Assembly (NCBI GenBank): GCA_017504585.1
Contig: JAFVQX010000213.1
Location: forward strand, 1 to 43,667
Direction: 5' to 3'
DNA length: 43,667 nt
Origin: Lentisphaeria bacterium
GTDB taxonomy: Bacteria > Verrucomicrobiota > Lentisphaeria > Victivallales > Victivallaceae
The position numbers and the translations under genes are program-made. Within the stretch, counting starts at the first letter, position 1, and every line of letters begins with the position of its first letter. Below, one piece after another: positions 1 through 7,451 of this stretch. The notes below the pieces were generated by a model, which was given only the letters and a program-made list of their open reading frames with translations, made no database searches and was not told where the DNA came from.

Positions 1-47
1 GCCTTTGACGACTTTTGAGGAGTTTTGAAATTACCTCTCTTGTCAAT

Positions 48-76
48 ATTATATAGCCAAAGCTGTTTTTTTTCAA
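48..76 (-). promoter_or_regulatory. Leftward promoter of a gene beyond the left edge
   Basis: On the minus strand TTGAAA (76-71), a 17-bp spacer and a perfect TATAAT (53-48) form a sigma-70-like promoter. It fires leftward, away from the kinase gene, so a divergent gene probably starts just off the left end of the window. No start codon for it is visible inside the first 47 bases. Confidence 0.5.
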
Positions 77-114
77 ATTTTTGAGGCAACTTAATCAAAA
101 AAAGCTTCTTTAAT

Positions 115-143
115 TTGACAATCCCGGCAAACCGGGTTATTTT
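115..143 (+). promoter_or_regulatory. Putative promoter of the receptor-kinase gene, with an inverted repeat in the spacer
   Basis: TTGACA at 115-120 is followed by a 17-bp spacer and TATTTT at 138-143 (4 of 6 to the -10 consensus). The spacer holds a perfect inverted repeat, CCCGG-CAAA-CCGGG (123-136), where a regulator could bind. Transcription from here would begin near 150, which favours the GTG start at 182 over in-frame GTG 158. Confidence 0.5.
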
Positions 144-181
144 ATTCATATGCTGCTGTGTATGAAAAAGGGGGGTATAAA

Positions 182-3004
182 GTGCCATTGCTGCCAGGTG
201 TCGGCGATAAATTTTCCGGATGCGAGATCCTTGCCCGTTGCGGTGATGGAGCATTCGGGATAACTTTTCTTGCCCGCAATCCGCTGGGGCAGAAAGTTAT
301 TATCAAGATCGTATCGTCGCCCAACTCCTGCGAACGGGAGCTGACCGGTTTGCGCAACTATATGCGCGTAGCGGGCAAACACCCCAATTTGCTGCAGATC
401 TACCACATCGGCGAATTCGAAGAAGGCTTTTATTACACCATGGAAGCCGCCGATAATTTTAATAACTCCGGCGATTACTACCCGGCAACTCTGGGGAACT
501 GTTTCCGGAAAAAACGTATATTTTCGCCGGAAGAATCGCTGGATATAATCCGCAAACTAACTGACGCTCTGCAAGTTATGCATACAGCAGACTTGATCCA
601 CCGCGACATCAAACCCGACAACATTATTTTTGTAAACGGTCAACCCAAATTAAGCGACCCCGGGCTGGTGATAACTGTGGGAGAAAATGCGTCGTTTGCC
701 GGAACTCTGGGGTTCATCCCGCCGGAGATGGTCGATGGCGAAAGCGTGCCGGATCAAAGCGCCGATATTTATGCTTTGGGCAAAGTTTTTTACTGCATGG
801 TAACCAATTATCACCCCAAGCAATACCCGGCGCTGCCGGTGGATATGCGTCTGGAAGTCTGCCGCCAGCTCTATCCGGTATTGAACAGATTATGCAACCG
901 CAATCCGCAAAAACGTTACCGCACCGCCGGAGAGCTGCTGGAAAATCTGCCCCGGCAGCTGCGTGCGCCCAACTGCTGGGAAAAACTCCGGGAAGATTTC
1001 CGAAACTGGAAACAGCTCAATTATAAGCGTTATATATTCTGTAAACGCCTTGCAGCAGCAGTATTGTTGACCGTACTGCTGCTGCTCGCCGGCACCGGCT
1101 TGCTGCTGCGCTATATGAGTCAGCGCCAAAAGGCAGTCGAAAACCGGATCGAAGCTTTTCACGCGATCAATCAGGATCGCCATGAACTGCTGCTCTTGCA
1201 AATGCAAACTTTTATGCCGGAAAAAGTCGCGGAGTATCAAGCCTTGCAGCAAAAAATTGCCGATGCACAAAAACGCGCCGATTGGAACAATGCGGATATT
1301 TACTTGCATCAGCTCCGGGAGTTTATGCAAAGTACCGCCCGCGCGGCCATTCCGGCGCTGCCGACTTCCGGAGATACAAAGCTCCGGACAGCGGCAATCG
1401 GCAGGATGTACGGATTTCTGGCTTCGCCATTGGCTGAATATCTGCCGGAAAAGGAGCGGGAAGCTTTGCGGGAAAAAATCCGCAGGCAAAAGCAGATCAT
1501 TTACAAAAATCAAGTCGGCATGATGCGTTGCGGCGAAGACCTCGACAACTTTCAGGATTACTATCTGCCGATGAAATTTGTGCCGCCCGGGGTGGTAAAA
1601 ATGGATCACACCGGCAAAACAGAGCGCATCGATTACCACTACTGGATAGGGATCAAAGAAGTGGAAAACAACCATTACAGCAACTTCATGAAAGTCAGTC
1701 CGCAGCAAAACCACACCCCCGGATTCCCCGTTACCCGGGCAGCGTGGAACGATATACTTTTTTACAGCTATAAGCTCACCGAATTCTGGCAGGATATGGG
1801 CAAGCTGCCGCCGGGGTACATCATCCGCCCGCCCACCGAAGTCGAGTGGGAATACGCAGCAAAAAACGCCTGGCTGGGCAAAGACACCCTGCCGCTGGAA
1901 GAACGCGCCAATATCCGCAGCAATTCGCAAAAACAGCCGTGGCCGGCAGGTCGGAAAGCCCCCGGCAAACTGGGGCTGCTGGATATGTACGGCAATGTTG
2001 CCGAAATCGTCCAGCCGGCAGCTCCGACCGCCATGCAGCAGGCAGTCATCGTGCGGGGTGGATCTTTTATGACATCAGTCAAAAAATTCCGCCACCGGCT
2101 TGAGTATCTCAAATATCAGAATATACCATACGATATAGGGTTCCGGCTGGCAGTCGCGCCGGGGGATATGAGTTATTTTGATAAGGAGTTCTTTCTGGGC
2201 GGTGCCGTACAGACCCGCAGCCGGGGCAAGATCTACGAACTTATCGGTGCCAACGTAGGAGTATTCAACTGGCACAGCGCCGACGCTTTGAGCAAGCTCC
2301 TGGGGGGGACCCTTGCCGAGATCGAAGATCAGGATCAATTCAACGAGCTTAAAAAGAGTATCCCCCTGCTGGGCGCTTGGGAAACCGCCTTGGGAGCCAC
2401 CCGGGATAAAGACGGCAAATGGCGGTGGCAAAACAGCCGGCGATTGGTGAGTTTCGGTCAATGGCAGAATTCGCCGGAAGATAAAACCGGCAAACACCTG
2501 TCGCTGAATAAAAAGAAGTGGAAGGCTGCCAGAAAGTACACCATACCCATATTTCTCTGCCAATGGGATCAGGAACAATACCGGAACCTTGCCCGCAGAA
2601 CTGCCAGGCTCCCCAGACTGCCCATGGAACTTCATCGCTTCACTTACAAAAACCGTCGCTATATTCTGCTGCAGAAAAAACTGCATTGGCTGACCGCCAA
2701 GCGTGTTTGCGAACTTTTAGGCGGCAGACTGGCTGTTTTAAGCGACAAAAGCGTGGCGGCACATGTCCGCAGAGAACTTGCCAAATTCCGGCAGCACCGG
2801 ATCTGGCTGGGGGGCTACGCCAAACGCGAAAAGTTTTACTATCTGGACAACTCCGAAATAAAGCCTGTCCCCATGGAAGATGCTACTGTATATATCCCCA
2901 GCCGGAACCTTAACTATATCATGCTCCATAAGGATGCACTGTATTCCGGGCAATCGGCATGCTGCTTTTTGCTGGAACTTGATATGCAAAATGCCGTAAA
3001 ATGA
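182..3004 (+). CDS. Transmembrane Ser/Thr protein kinase with FGE-sulfatase-like and two C-type-lectin-like domains
   Basis: Predicted receptor-like kinase: phosphorylates Ser/Thr on cytoplasmic partners in response to a signal outside the membrane. Counting from GTG 182, the Hanks kinase domain has a glycine loop GDGAFG (21-26), the lysine in VIIKI (42), HRDIKPDN (140-147) and DPG (159-161) where DFG is usual. A hydrophobic segment (about 290-312) is followed by a Gln/Glu-rich, probably coiled-coil stretch. Then comes a formylglycine-generating-enzyme/SUMF1-like domain (about 460-657; PPTEVEWEYAA, GNVAEIV, RGGSF, GFRLA). Two C-type-lectin-like modules follow (about 680-795 and 820-936), each with a GG(T/R)LA core. 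GTG 182 is chosen because AAGGGGGG lies 7 bases upstream; in-frame GTG 158 has no ribosome site. The gene converges on an ECF sigma factor 36 bp away, a pairing known from PVC bacteria. Ligand and substrate are unknown. Confidence 0.88.
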   Translation: MPLLPGVGDKFSGCEILARCGDGAFGITFLARNPLGQKVIIKIVSSPNSCERELTGLRNYMRVAGKHPNLLQIYHIGEFEEGFYYTMEAADNFNNSGDYYPATLGNCFRKKRIFSPEESLDIIRKLTDALQVMHTADLIHRDIKPDNIIFVNGQPKLSDPGLVITVGENASFAGTLGFIPPEMVDGESVPDQSADIYALGKVFYCMVTNYHPKQYPALPVDMRLEVCRQLYPVLNRLCNRNPQKRYRTAGELLENLPRQLRAPNCWEKLREDFRNWKQLNYKRYIFCKRLAAAVLLTVLLLLAGTGLLLRYMSQRQKAVENRIEAFHAINQDRHELLLLQMQTFMPEKVAEYQALQQKIADAQKRADWNNADIYLHQLREFMQSTARAAIPALPTSGDTKLRTAAIGRMYGFLASPLAEYLPEKEREALREKIRRQKQIIYKNQVGMMRCGEDLDNFQDYYLPMKFVPPGVVKMDHTGKTERIDYHYWIGIKEVENNHYSNFMKVSPQQNHTPGFPVTRAAWNDILFYSYKLTEFWQDMGKLPPGYIIRPPTEVEWEYAAKNAWLGKDTLPLEERANIRSNSQKQPWPAGRKAPGKLGLLDMYGNVAEIVQPAAPTAMQQAVIVRGGSFMTSVKKFRHRLEYLKYQNIPYDIGFRLAVAPGDMSYFDKEFFLGGAVQTRSRGKIYELIGANVGVFNWHSADALSKLLGGTLAEIEDQDQFNELKKSIPLLGAWETALGATRDKDGKWRWQNSRRLVSFGQWQNSPEDKTGKHLSLNKKKWKAARKYTIPIFLCQWDQEQYRNLARRTARLPRLPMELHRFTYKNRRYILLQKKLHWLTAKRVCELLGGRLAVLSDKSVAAHVRRELAKFRQHRIWLGGYAKREKFYYLDNSEIKPVPMEDATVYIPSRNLNYIMLHKDALYSGQSACCFLLELDMQNAVK

Positions 3005-3040
3005 AGCGGTATACTACTGTTTTTTGAAAAACTTTTGACA

Positions 3041-3658
3041 TTACCTTATCAATTCGGCTTCATCGCATTGCCGGTAACGGGCTATGAGTTTTTTGAGTTT
3101 CTTCAAACACCGGAAGCGTATAACGTAAATATTGTTGCGGCTCTTGCGGGTAACAGCAGCGATCTCTTCCACCGGGCGCTTTTGCACCACATTCATATAA
3201 AAGACCTGATAAGTGTCGGTATCCACACTGTTCTGCAACTCCTCCAGCGCCCGTTTCCAGATAAATTCCCGCCACTCTTCCATGTAGGCGCTATCCACAT
3301 CCGCGGGGTAATCGACTGCCGCGCTATCTTCGGCAGCCTGCCGGTCGCGGTGTTTGTTACTGAAAATCTTCAGCGCCCGGTAATTGGCAAGTTTTGCCAG
3401 ATAACTGCGAAATCTCCCCCGGGGCGAAAGCGCCAGATATTCATCGACTTTTTTCCAGAAAATCACCATAACATCGATCATCAGATCGTGGCACTCTTCT
3501 TCGGTAAGCTGCCGCTTGCGTCCGATATCTTCGATCATAGCCGAATAGCGGCGGTAAAAATCCTGCCAGGCATTTTCGTCGCCGGATTGTATCTCGTGCA
3601 GAAACGATGTCCTGGTGGTGAGCGACATGGCTTCTGCGGTAATATCGCAATTGTTCAA
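3041..3658 (-). CDS. ECF-type RNA polymerase sigma factor
   Basis: A 205-residue alternative sigma factor of the extracytoplasmic-function class, which redirects RNA polymerase to target promoters. Region 2 spans about residues 25-100 (WQDFYRRYSAMIEDIG, the DLMIDVMVIFWKKVDEY helix, then FRSYLAKLANYRALKIF). Region 4 spans about 150-200 (a VEEIAAVTRKSRNNIYVIRFR helix-turn-helix). No region 3 and no anti-sigma gene are seen. The start is TTG 3658, preceded by AAGGGGGATATT, a ribosome site as G-rich as the kinase's; the first in-frame ATG (3628) lacks one. It lies tail to tail with the kinase, so a kinase-to-sigma circuit is a reasonable inference, not something the sequence proves. Confidence 0.85.
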   Translation of the reverse strand: MNNCDITAEAMSLTTRTSFLHEIQSGDENAWQDFYRRYSAMIEDIGRKRQLTEEECHDLMIDVMVIFWKKVDEYLALSPRGRFRSYLAKLANYRALKIFSNKHRDRQAAEDSAAVDYPADVDSAYMEEWREFIWKRALEELQNSVDTDTYQVFYMNVVQKRPVEEIAAVTRKSRNNIYVIRFRCLKKLKKLIARYRQCDEAELIR

Positions 3659-3673
3659 AATATCCCCCTTACT

Positions 3674-3692
3674 TTTCGCAAAAATTGCGAAA
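3674..3692. promoter_or_regulatory. Perfect 8-bp inverted repeat upstream of the sigma gene
   Basis: TTTCGCAA and TTGCGAAA are separated by AAA and lie 16 bp before the TTG start of the ECF gene. No T-run follows on either strand, so a terminator is unlikely. A repressor or autoregulatory operator, or a leader hairpin close to the ribosome site, are the options. Confidence 0.4.
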
Positions 3693-3719
3693 GCATCTGT
3701 AATACCCGTTTTTATTCAA

Positions 3720-3841
3720 AAAAAACTTTCAGCAATAATAAAGCACAAATCCTGAAAAAAACAAATATTTTTTACCATCTTCCCCATAAAGACCGCTCAA
3801 TAAAAAGCTGTGCGATCAACTTTTGCTATTGAAAGTTTTTT
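3720..3841. repeat. 12-bp inverted repeat with 98-bp loop
   Basis: AAAAAACTTTCA (3720-3731) is exactly complementary to TGAAAGTTTTTT (3830-3841). Four more pairs can form inside if a 3-base bulge is allowed. The right arm ends in six T, so a long-range stem followed by T would resemble a terminator, but the 98-base loop makes that weak. The function is unknown. Confidence 0.35.
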
Positions 3842-4008
3842 ACCTGGATGGGGCTTTATTTTTTGCCGGAACCGACTTTTCAGCAATATAAAAAATGATC
3901 GTGCTGTACGGCATACCTTCAGGCTGTCACATCATTGCAGACACCGGGCAGTATTCTTCAAATCCGATTTTTCATCGGCAAATAGCCTGTGATCCGCCTT
4001 TCTGCAAG

Positions 4009-4036
4009 TTGCAAAAAATCCCTTTGGCTGTATAGT
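4009..4036 (+). promoter_or_regulatory. Putative promoter of the Nif11-like gene
   Basis: TTGCAA (4009-4014), a 16-bp spacer and TATAGT (4031-4036) sit 31 bp upstream of ATG 4068. The small gene therefore has its own sigma-70-like promoter. Confidence 0.45.
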
Positions 4037-4067
4037 ATATGGCAGTTAATAAATATGGAGAACTGCC

Positions 4068-4274
4068 ATGAGCAAAGAAAATATCGCCAAACTCTATAAA
4101 TTGCTGGAAACGGATCTGGTTTTACGGGAAAAAGCACTCTCTTTTCAGAAAATGTACGATCAGCAGGATCAGGTGATCGATGCCTTTATGGCTTTTGCCG
4201 CCGATTTCGGATACAGTTTCACATTTCAGGAATTTATGGAATATATGTACGAACATGCCGAAGAAGTAAAATAG
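4068..4274 (+). CDS. Orphan Nif11-domain-like small protein
   Basis: A 68-residue acidic protein with a strong start: TATGGAG lies 7 bases before ATG. Its layout resembles the Nif11 domain (PF07862, also the leader of some RiPP precursors). It has an N-terminal SKENIAKLYKLLETD helix, REKA near residue 24, a middle helix DQVIDAFMAFAADFGYSF and a last helix starting FTFQEFMEYM. In RiPP precursors this fold is followed by a Gly-Gly-type cleavage site and a core peptide. Here the protein stops at EEVK with no cleavage motif and no Cys/Ser/Thr-rich core, and no lanthionine, radical-SAM or protease-transporter gene is nearby. It is therefore better read as a free-standing Nif11-type protein of unknown role. 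The match is by eye only. Confidence 0.6.
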   Translation: MSKENIAKLYKLLETDLVLREKALSFQKMYDQQDQVIDAFMAFAADFGYSFTFQEFMEYMYEHAEEVK

Positions 4275-4369
4275 AATAAGGATATTTTGCGCCCCCGGAC
4301 TTGAAAAAATCAAAAATCGCTATATCTTAAATTATCCTGATACAACAAACTGAAAATGGAGAATATATC

Positions 4370-5707
4370 ATGAGCAATCTGGATTTCGGATTTTCCCGCG
4401 AAGACATCACCCCCGCATTGGGCGCCCCCCTGTGCGGATATTTCAACCCCCGCCCCAACAAAGGTGCCCTTGACCGGCTGAATGTCAAAGCAGCGGTTTT
4501 CCGCACCGGCGATAAAATTGCGGCGATCGTTTCCTACGATCTCTGTTTGATGGCGCGGGCGGTGATTGATGCCATTGCCGAAAAAGTCAACGCGGTCTTG
4601 CCCGAACTTGCCGGCAACACCCTTTACTGCTGCACCCATACCCACACCGGGCCTTATACCAGCAGGCTTTTCGGTGCTGATTGCGATGCAGATTATATGG
4701 CAAGTGTAACCACCAAGACCATCTCCGCCCTGCAGCAGGCGGTCAAATCTCTGGCTCCGGCGGAACTTTATGCAGCCACCACCGAATGTACCACGCTGGC
4801 GTTCAACCGCCGCTACATTATGAAAAACGGCAAAACTCTGACCAACCCCGGTAAACTCAATCCCGAGATCGATCACCCGGAAGGCACCACCGATCCCCGG
4901 ATCATCATGATGCAGGTCAAACAGAACGGCAAAGCTGTCTTTATGCTGGCCAATATCTCCAACCACACCGACACCATCGGCGGCGACTGGGTTTCCGCCG
5001 ACTGGCCGGGCATCATGGAAAAAGAAATGCAGTACGCTCTGGGCTACGATATACCGGTAATGACCATCATTGCTCCCCAGGGCAACATCAATCACTTCGA
5101 CGTTTCCACCGGCGAAAGCCAGACCGATTACGCCGAAGCCGTGCGTATCGGCAAAGGCTATGCCGGGGTGCTGTTGAGTGCATTGTACCGCTTGAGAAAG
5201 ATGGATGATCTGGATATCCGTACTGATATGAGCGAGTTTGAAGCACCTTACTATCAGGTTTCGGATGCCGAATATGACGAAGCCAAAAAAGTCTACGAAG
5301 AAAACAAAGACGCCGTTATGGAAGACGGCCGGGACTTCACCAGCGAAGATATCGCCCGCGGCGTACCCTTTGTGAAAAAATACTTTGCCCAGCGCCTGAT
5401 GGAGTGCCGCGACAAAGCCATTCAGGGCAAACGCATGGAACAGCAGATCGTTATAGCTTTCAATAAAGAGCTGGCAATCGTTTCGCTGCCGGCTGAACCC
5501 TTTGTGGAACTGGGCATCGCCATCCGCAAAAATTCCCCCTACCCCATGACCGTGCTGGCTGCGCTGGGTATGGGCGAAGTCGGGTATGTTGGTTTGCCCA
5601 ACAACTACGGCAACGGCGGTTACGAAACCAGCCCCTCCCGTGGTCTGGCTGACCCCACTGTGGGCGAAGCGATGATCGCCGGAGCAGTTGAGTTGCTCAA
5701 CAAATAA
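4370..5707 (+). CDS. Neutral/alkaline ceramidase-like (N-terminal domain) hydrolase
   Basis: 445 residues resembling the N-terminal zinc hydrolase domain of neutral/alkaline non-lysosomal ceramidases, which cleave the N-acyl bond of ceramide. The family opening FGFSREDITPALGAPLCGY, a CCTHTHTGP motif (H90 and H92, the usual zinc-ligand region) and a second conserved histidine (H199 in NISNHTD) are present. The C-terminal Ig-like domain of true ceramidases is missing, as in many PVC homologues annotated only by this domain. No signal peptide is visible, so it probably acts in the cytoplasm, unlike secreted ceramidases. GGAG precedes the ATG by 9 bases, and a good terminator follows at 5720. The substrate may be another amide or ester; ceramide is not proven. 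Confidence 0.75.
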   Translation: MSNLDFGFSREDITPALGAPLCGYFNPRPNKGALDRLNVKAAVFRTGDKIAAIVSYDLCLMARAVIDAIAEKVNAVLPELAGNTLYCCTHTHTGPYTSRLFGADCDADYMASVTTKTISALQQAVKSLAPAELYAATTECTTLAFNRRYIMKNGKTLTNPGKLNPEIDHPEGTTDPRIIMMQVKQNGKAVFMLANISNHTDTIGGDWVSADWPGIMEKEMQYALGYDIPVMTIIAPQGNINHFDVSTGESQTDYAEAVRIGKGYAGVLLSALYRLRKMDDLDIRTDMSEFEAPYYQVSDAEYDEAKKVYEENKDAVMEDGRDFTSEDIARGVPFVKKYFAQRLMECRDKAIQGKRMEQQIVIAFNKELAIVSLPAEPFVELGIAIRKNSPYPMTVLAALGMGEVGYVGLPNNYGNGGYETSPSRGLADPTVGEAMIAGAVELLNK

Positions 5708-5719
5708 ATCCCAAACAAC

Positions 5720-5766
5720 AAGCCGCCGTATATTCGCAAAAGAATTTGAGGCGGCTTTTAAATTTT
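5720..5766 (+). terminator. Intrinsic terminator after the ceramidase-like gene
   Basis: AAGCCGCC (5720-5727) pairs perfectly with GGCGGCTT (5750-5757), an inner ATTC/GAAT pair shortens the loop, and TTTTAAATTTT follows. It lies 13 bp after the stop codon and ends transcription of the upstream gene before the DUF4091 gene. Confidence 0.75.
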
Positions 5767-5787
5767 ACGGAAAGTGCGTATATTTCT

Positions 5788-7449
5788 ATGGATATACCGG
5801 CAGTTGATTTCAAGTGGGTAAGTTCGTTGGAAAAGGTCTTTTTCCGACCCGAACTGGAAATTGCGGATTATGATAACGCAACTGCCTTGCAGGGCGAGGT
5901 ATTCTCTTTGCAGCTGGCGTATAAAGTGCCATTCAATCTGAATAAGCCGGAGTGGTCGGTGATTTCCGATATTGCTGATTGTGTGGAAATAAGGTACACC
6001 CGCTCGATCATTGCCGATTACTTTGGCGAAGTGGTCGATAAAGATAATGTTATTGATGATACGCCCGGACTTTACCCGGATTTGTTAAGTTCTACGGAGT
6101 CTTACCGCCCTGCCGGCAACATGTGGCAGACTTTGTGGCTCACGGTCAGGATCCCTCACGAACTTGCTGCCGGTAAATACACTTTGCAGCTTAAACTCAA
6201 GCACGAAACGCCCTACCGGCCGGAACGCGCACTGGATGTGCTTACACCGGAATTTAATCTGGAAGTATTGCCGGTGCATCTGCCGGAAGCGGATTTGAAA
6301 GTGACCAACTGGTTCTATTGCGACTGCATTTGCCACTACTACGATGTGGAGCCGTGGAGCGACAGATTTTTTGAAATAGTCAAAAACTATTTTATCAATA
6401 TGCGCAAACATGGTCAGAACATGATATATGTACCCATGTTCACCCCGCCTTTGGATACCTTTATCGGCCATGAGCGCATGACCATCCAGAGTATCGGTGT
6501 AGAGGAAGATGCGGCAGGCAAACTGCATTTTGATTTCACTCGGCTTGAGCGGTATATCCGTCTGGCGCTGGAGTGCGGCATGGAATATCTGGAATTTTCT
6601 CACATGTTCACCCAATGGGGAGCCAAGTTCACCCCCAAGATCATGGTGAAACTTGCTGACGGCAAACTGGTTCGCCGCTTCGGGTGGGATGTGGAAGCTG
6701 CTTCGGAGGCATACCGTAATTTTCTTGCTGCGTTGATGCCGGAGTTGGGCAAGCTTTTGCAGAAAAATGATTGGCTTAAAATCTCCTATTTTCATATTTC
6801 TGACGAGCCTTACGAAAGCAGTCTGGCAACTTATGAGTTTGCTTCGAAGCTCTTCCGCGCCAATCTGCCGGGAGCAAGATTTATTGATGCGTTGAGCCGG
6901 AAAGAATTTTTTGAGCGTGGTTTGGTTTCCATCCCCGTACCCGCCAACAACCATCTGGAAGAATTCCGCGATCTGGAGCTGCCGGAACGCTGGACCTATT
7001 ATTGCGTAAGCCAGTGGAAAGATGTACCCAATATGTTTGTAAATATGCCGTCGGCACGGAACCGCATACTGGGATTGCTGTTATATGTATATGACATAGA
7101 AGGGTTTCTGCACTGGGGCTTCAACTTTTACTTGAGCCAATATTCACTTTTCCCCCTCGATCCATATTTGGATACTACCGCCGGGCACGGTTTTCCGGCA
7201 GGCGATGCATTCAAAGTCTACCCCGGCAAAGAGGGTGTGCCCGAAGACTCCATCCGCCACGAAGTATTTTTTGAAGCGGTGCAGGATCTGGCGGCATTGC
7301 AGCTTCTGGAGTGCCGCTCCAGCCGGGAAGAGGTGCTGGAGTTTATTGCCGGAGAGTGCGGCGGCAAACTGCCCACCATGTTTGAATACCCCCGCAGCAG
7401 CGCCTGGCTGTTGGATTTCCGGCAGAAGCTGAATAAAAAACTTGTTTGA
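5788..7449 (+). CDS. DUF4091 / GH123-like glycoside hydrolase-domain protein
   Basis: 553 residues from ATG 5788. The frame extends to a TTG at 5746, but that codon lies inside the upstream terminator, so ATG is preferred. The N-terminal part is beta-rich (about 1-170) and the middle looks like a TIM barrel ending in HISDEP (D339-E340). This Asp-Glu pair corresponds to the catalytic pair of GH123 beta-N-acetylgalactosaminidases. The C-terminus matches DUF4091 (GDAFKVYPGKEGVPEDSIRH, then a helix ending DLAALQLLE). No signal peptide is visible. Some GH123 enzymes act on glycosphingolipids, which is suggestive beside a ceramidase-like gene, but that link is inference. It is directly followed by the comEC-like gene. 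Confidence 0.75.
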   Translation: MDIPAVDFKWVSSLEKVFFRPELEIADYDNATALQGEVFSLQLAYKVPFNLNKPEWSVISDIADCVEIRYTRSIIADYFGEVVDKDNVIDDTPGLYPDLLSSTESYRPAGNMWQTLWLTVRIPHELAAGKYTLQLKLKHETPYRPERALDVLTPEFNLEVLPVHLPEADLKVTNWFYCDCICHYYDVEPWSDRFFEIVKNYFINMRKHGQNMIYVPMFTPPLDTFIGHERMTIQSIGVEEDAAGKLHFDFTRLERYIRLALECGMEYLEFSHMFTQWGAKFTPKIMVKLADGKLVRRFGWDVEAASEAYRNFLAALMPELGKLLQKNDWLKISYFHISDEPYESSLATYEFASKLFRANLPGARFIDALSRKEFFERGLVSIPVPANNHLEEFRDLELPERWTYYCVSQWKDVPNMFVNMPSARNRILGLLLYVYDIEGFLHWGFNFYLSQYSLFPLDPYLDTTAGHGFPAGDAFKVYPGKEGVPEDSIRHEVFFEAVQDLAALQLLECRSSREEVLEFIAGECGGKLPTMFEYPRSSAWLLDFRQKLNKKLV

Positions 7450-7451
7450 TA

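Larger units (their letters stand above)
3659..4067. other. 409-bp non-coding interval between the sigma factor and the Nif11-like gene
   Basis: No credible gene is seen. The interval is AT-rich and holds the 8-bp palindrome at 3674-3692 and a 12-bp perfect inverted repeat (3720-3731 with 3830-3841). It also has two near-identical copies of ACTTTCAGCAATA about 150 bp apart (3725-3737 and 3876-3889), a hairpin CCGAT-TTTTC-ATCGG (3964-3978) and the promoter of the small gene at 4068. The overlapping forward reading frames here show no recognisable motif. Confidence 0.5.

Noticed and set aside
3035-3832. 265-residue plus-strand frame opposite the ECF sigma gene
   Set aside because: The minus-strand sigma factor has both conserved regions; this frame has none.
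4068-4369. RiPP biosynthetic cluster around the Nif11-like gene
   Set aside because: No core peptide, modifying enzyme, protease or transporter is found on either side.
5746-5787. Upstream TTG start for the DUF4091 gene
   Set aside because: It lies inside the stem of the upstream terminator and adds no conserved residues.
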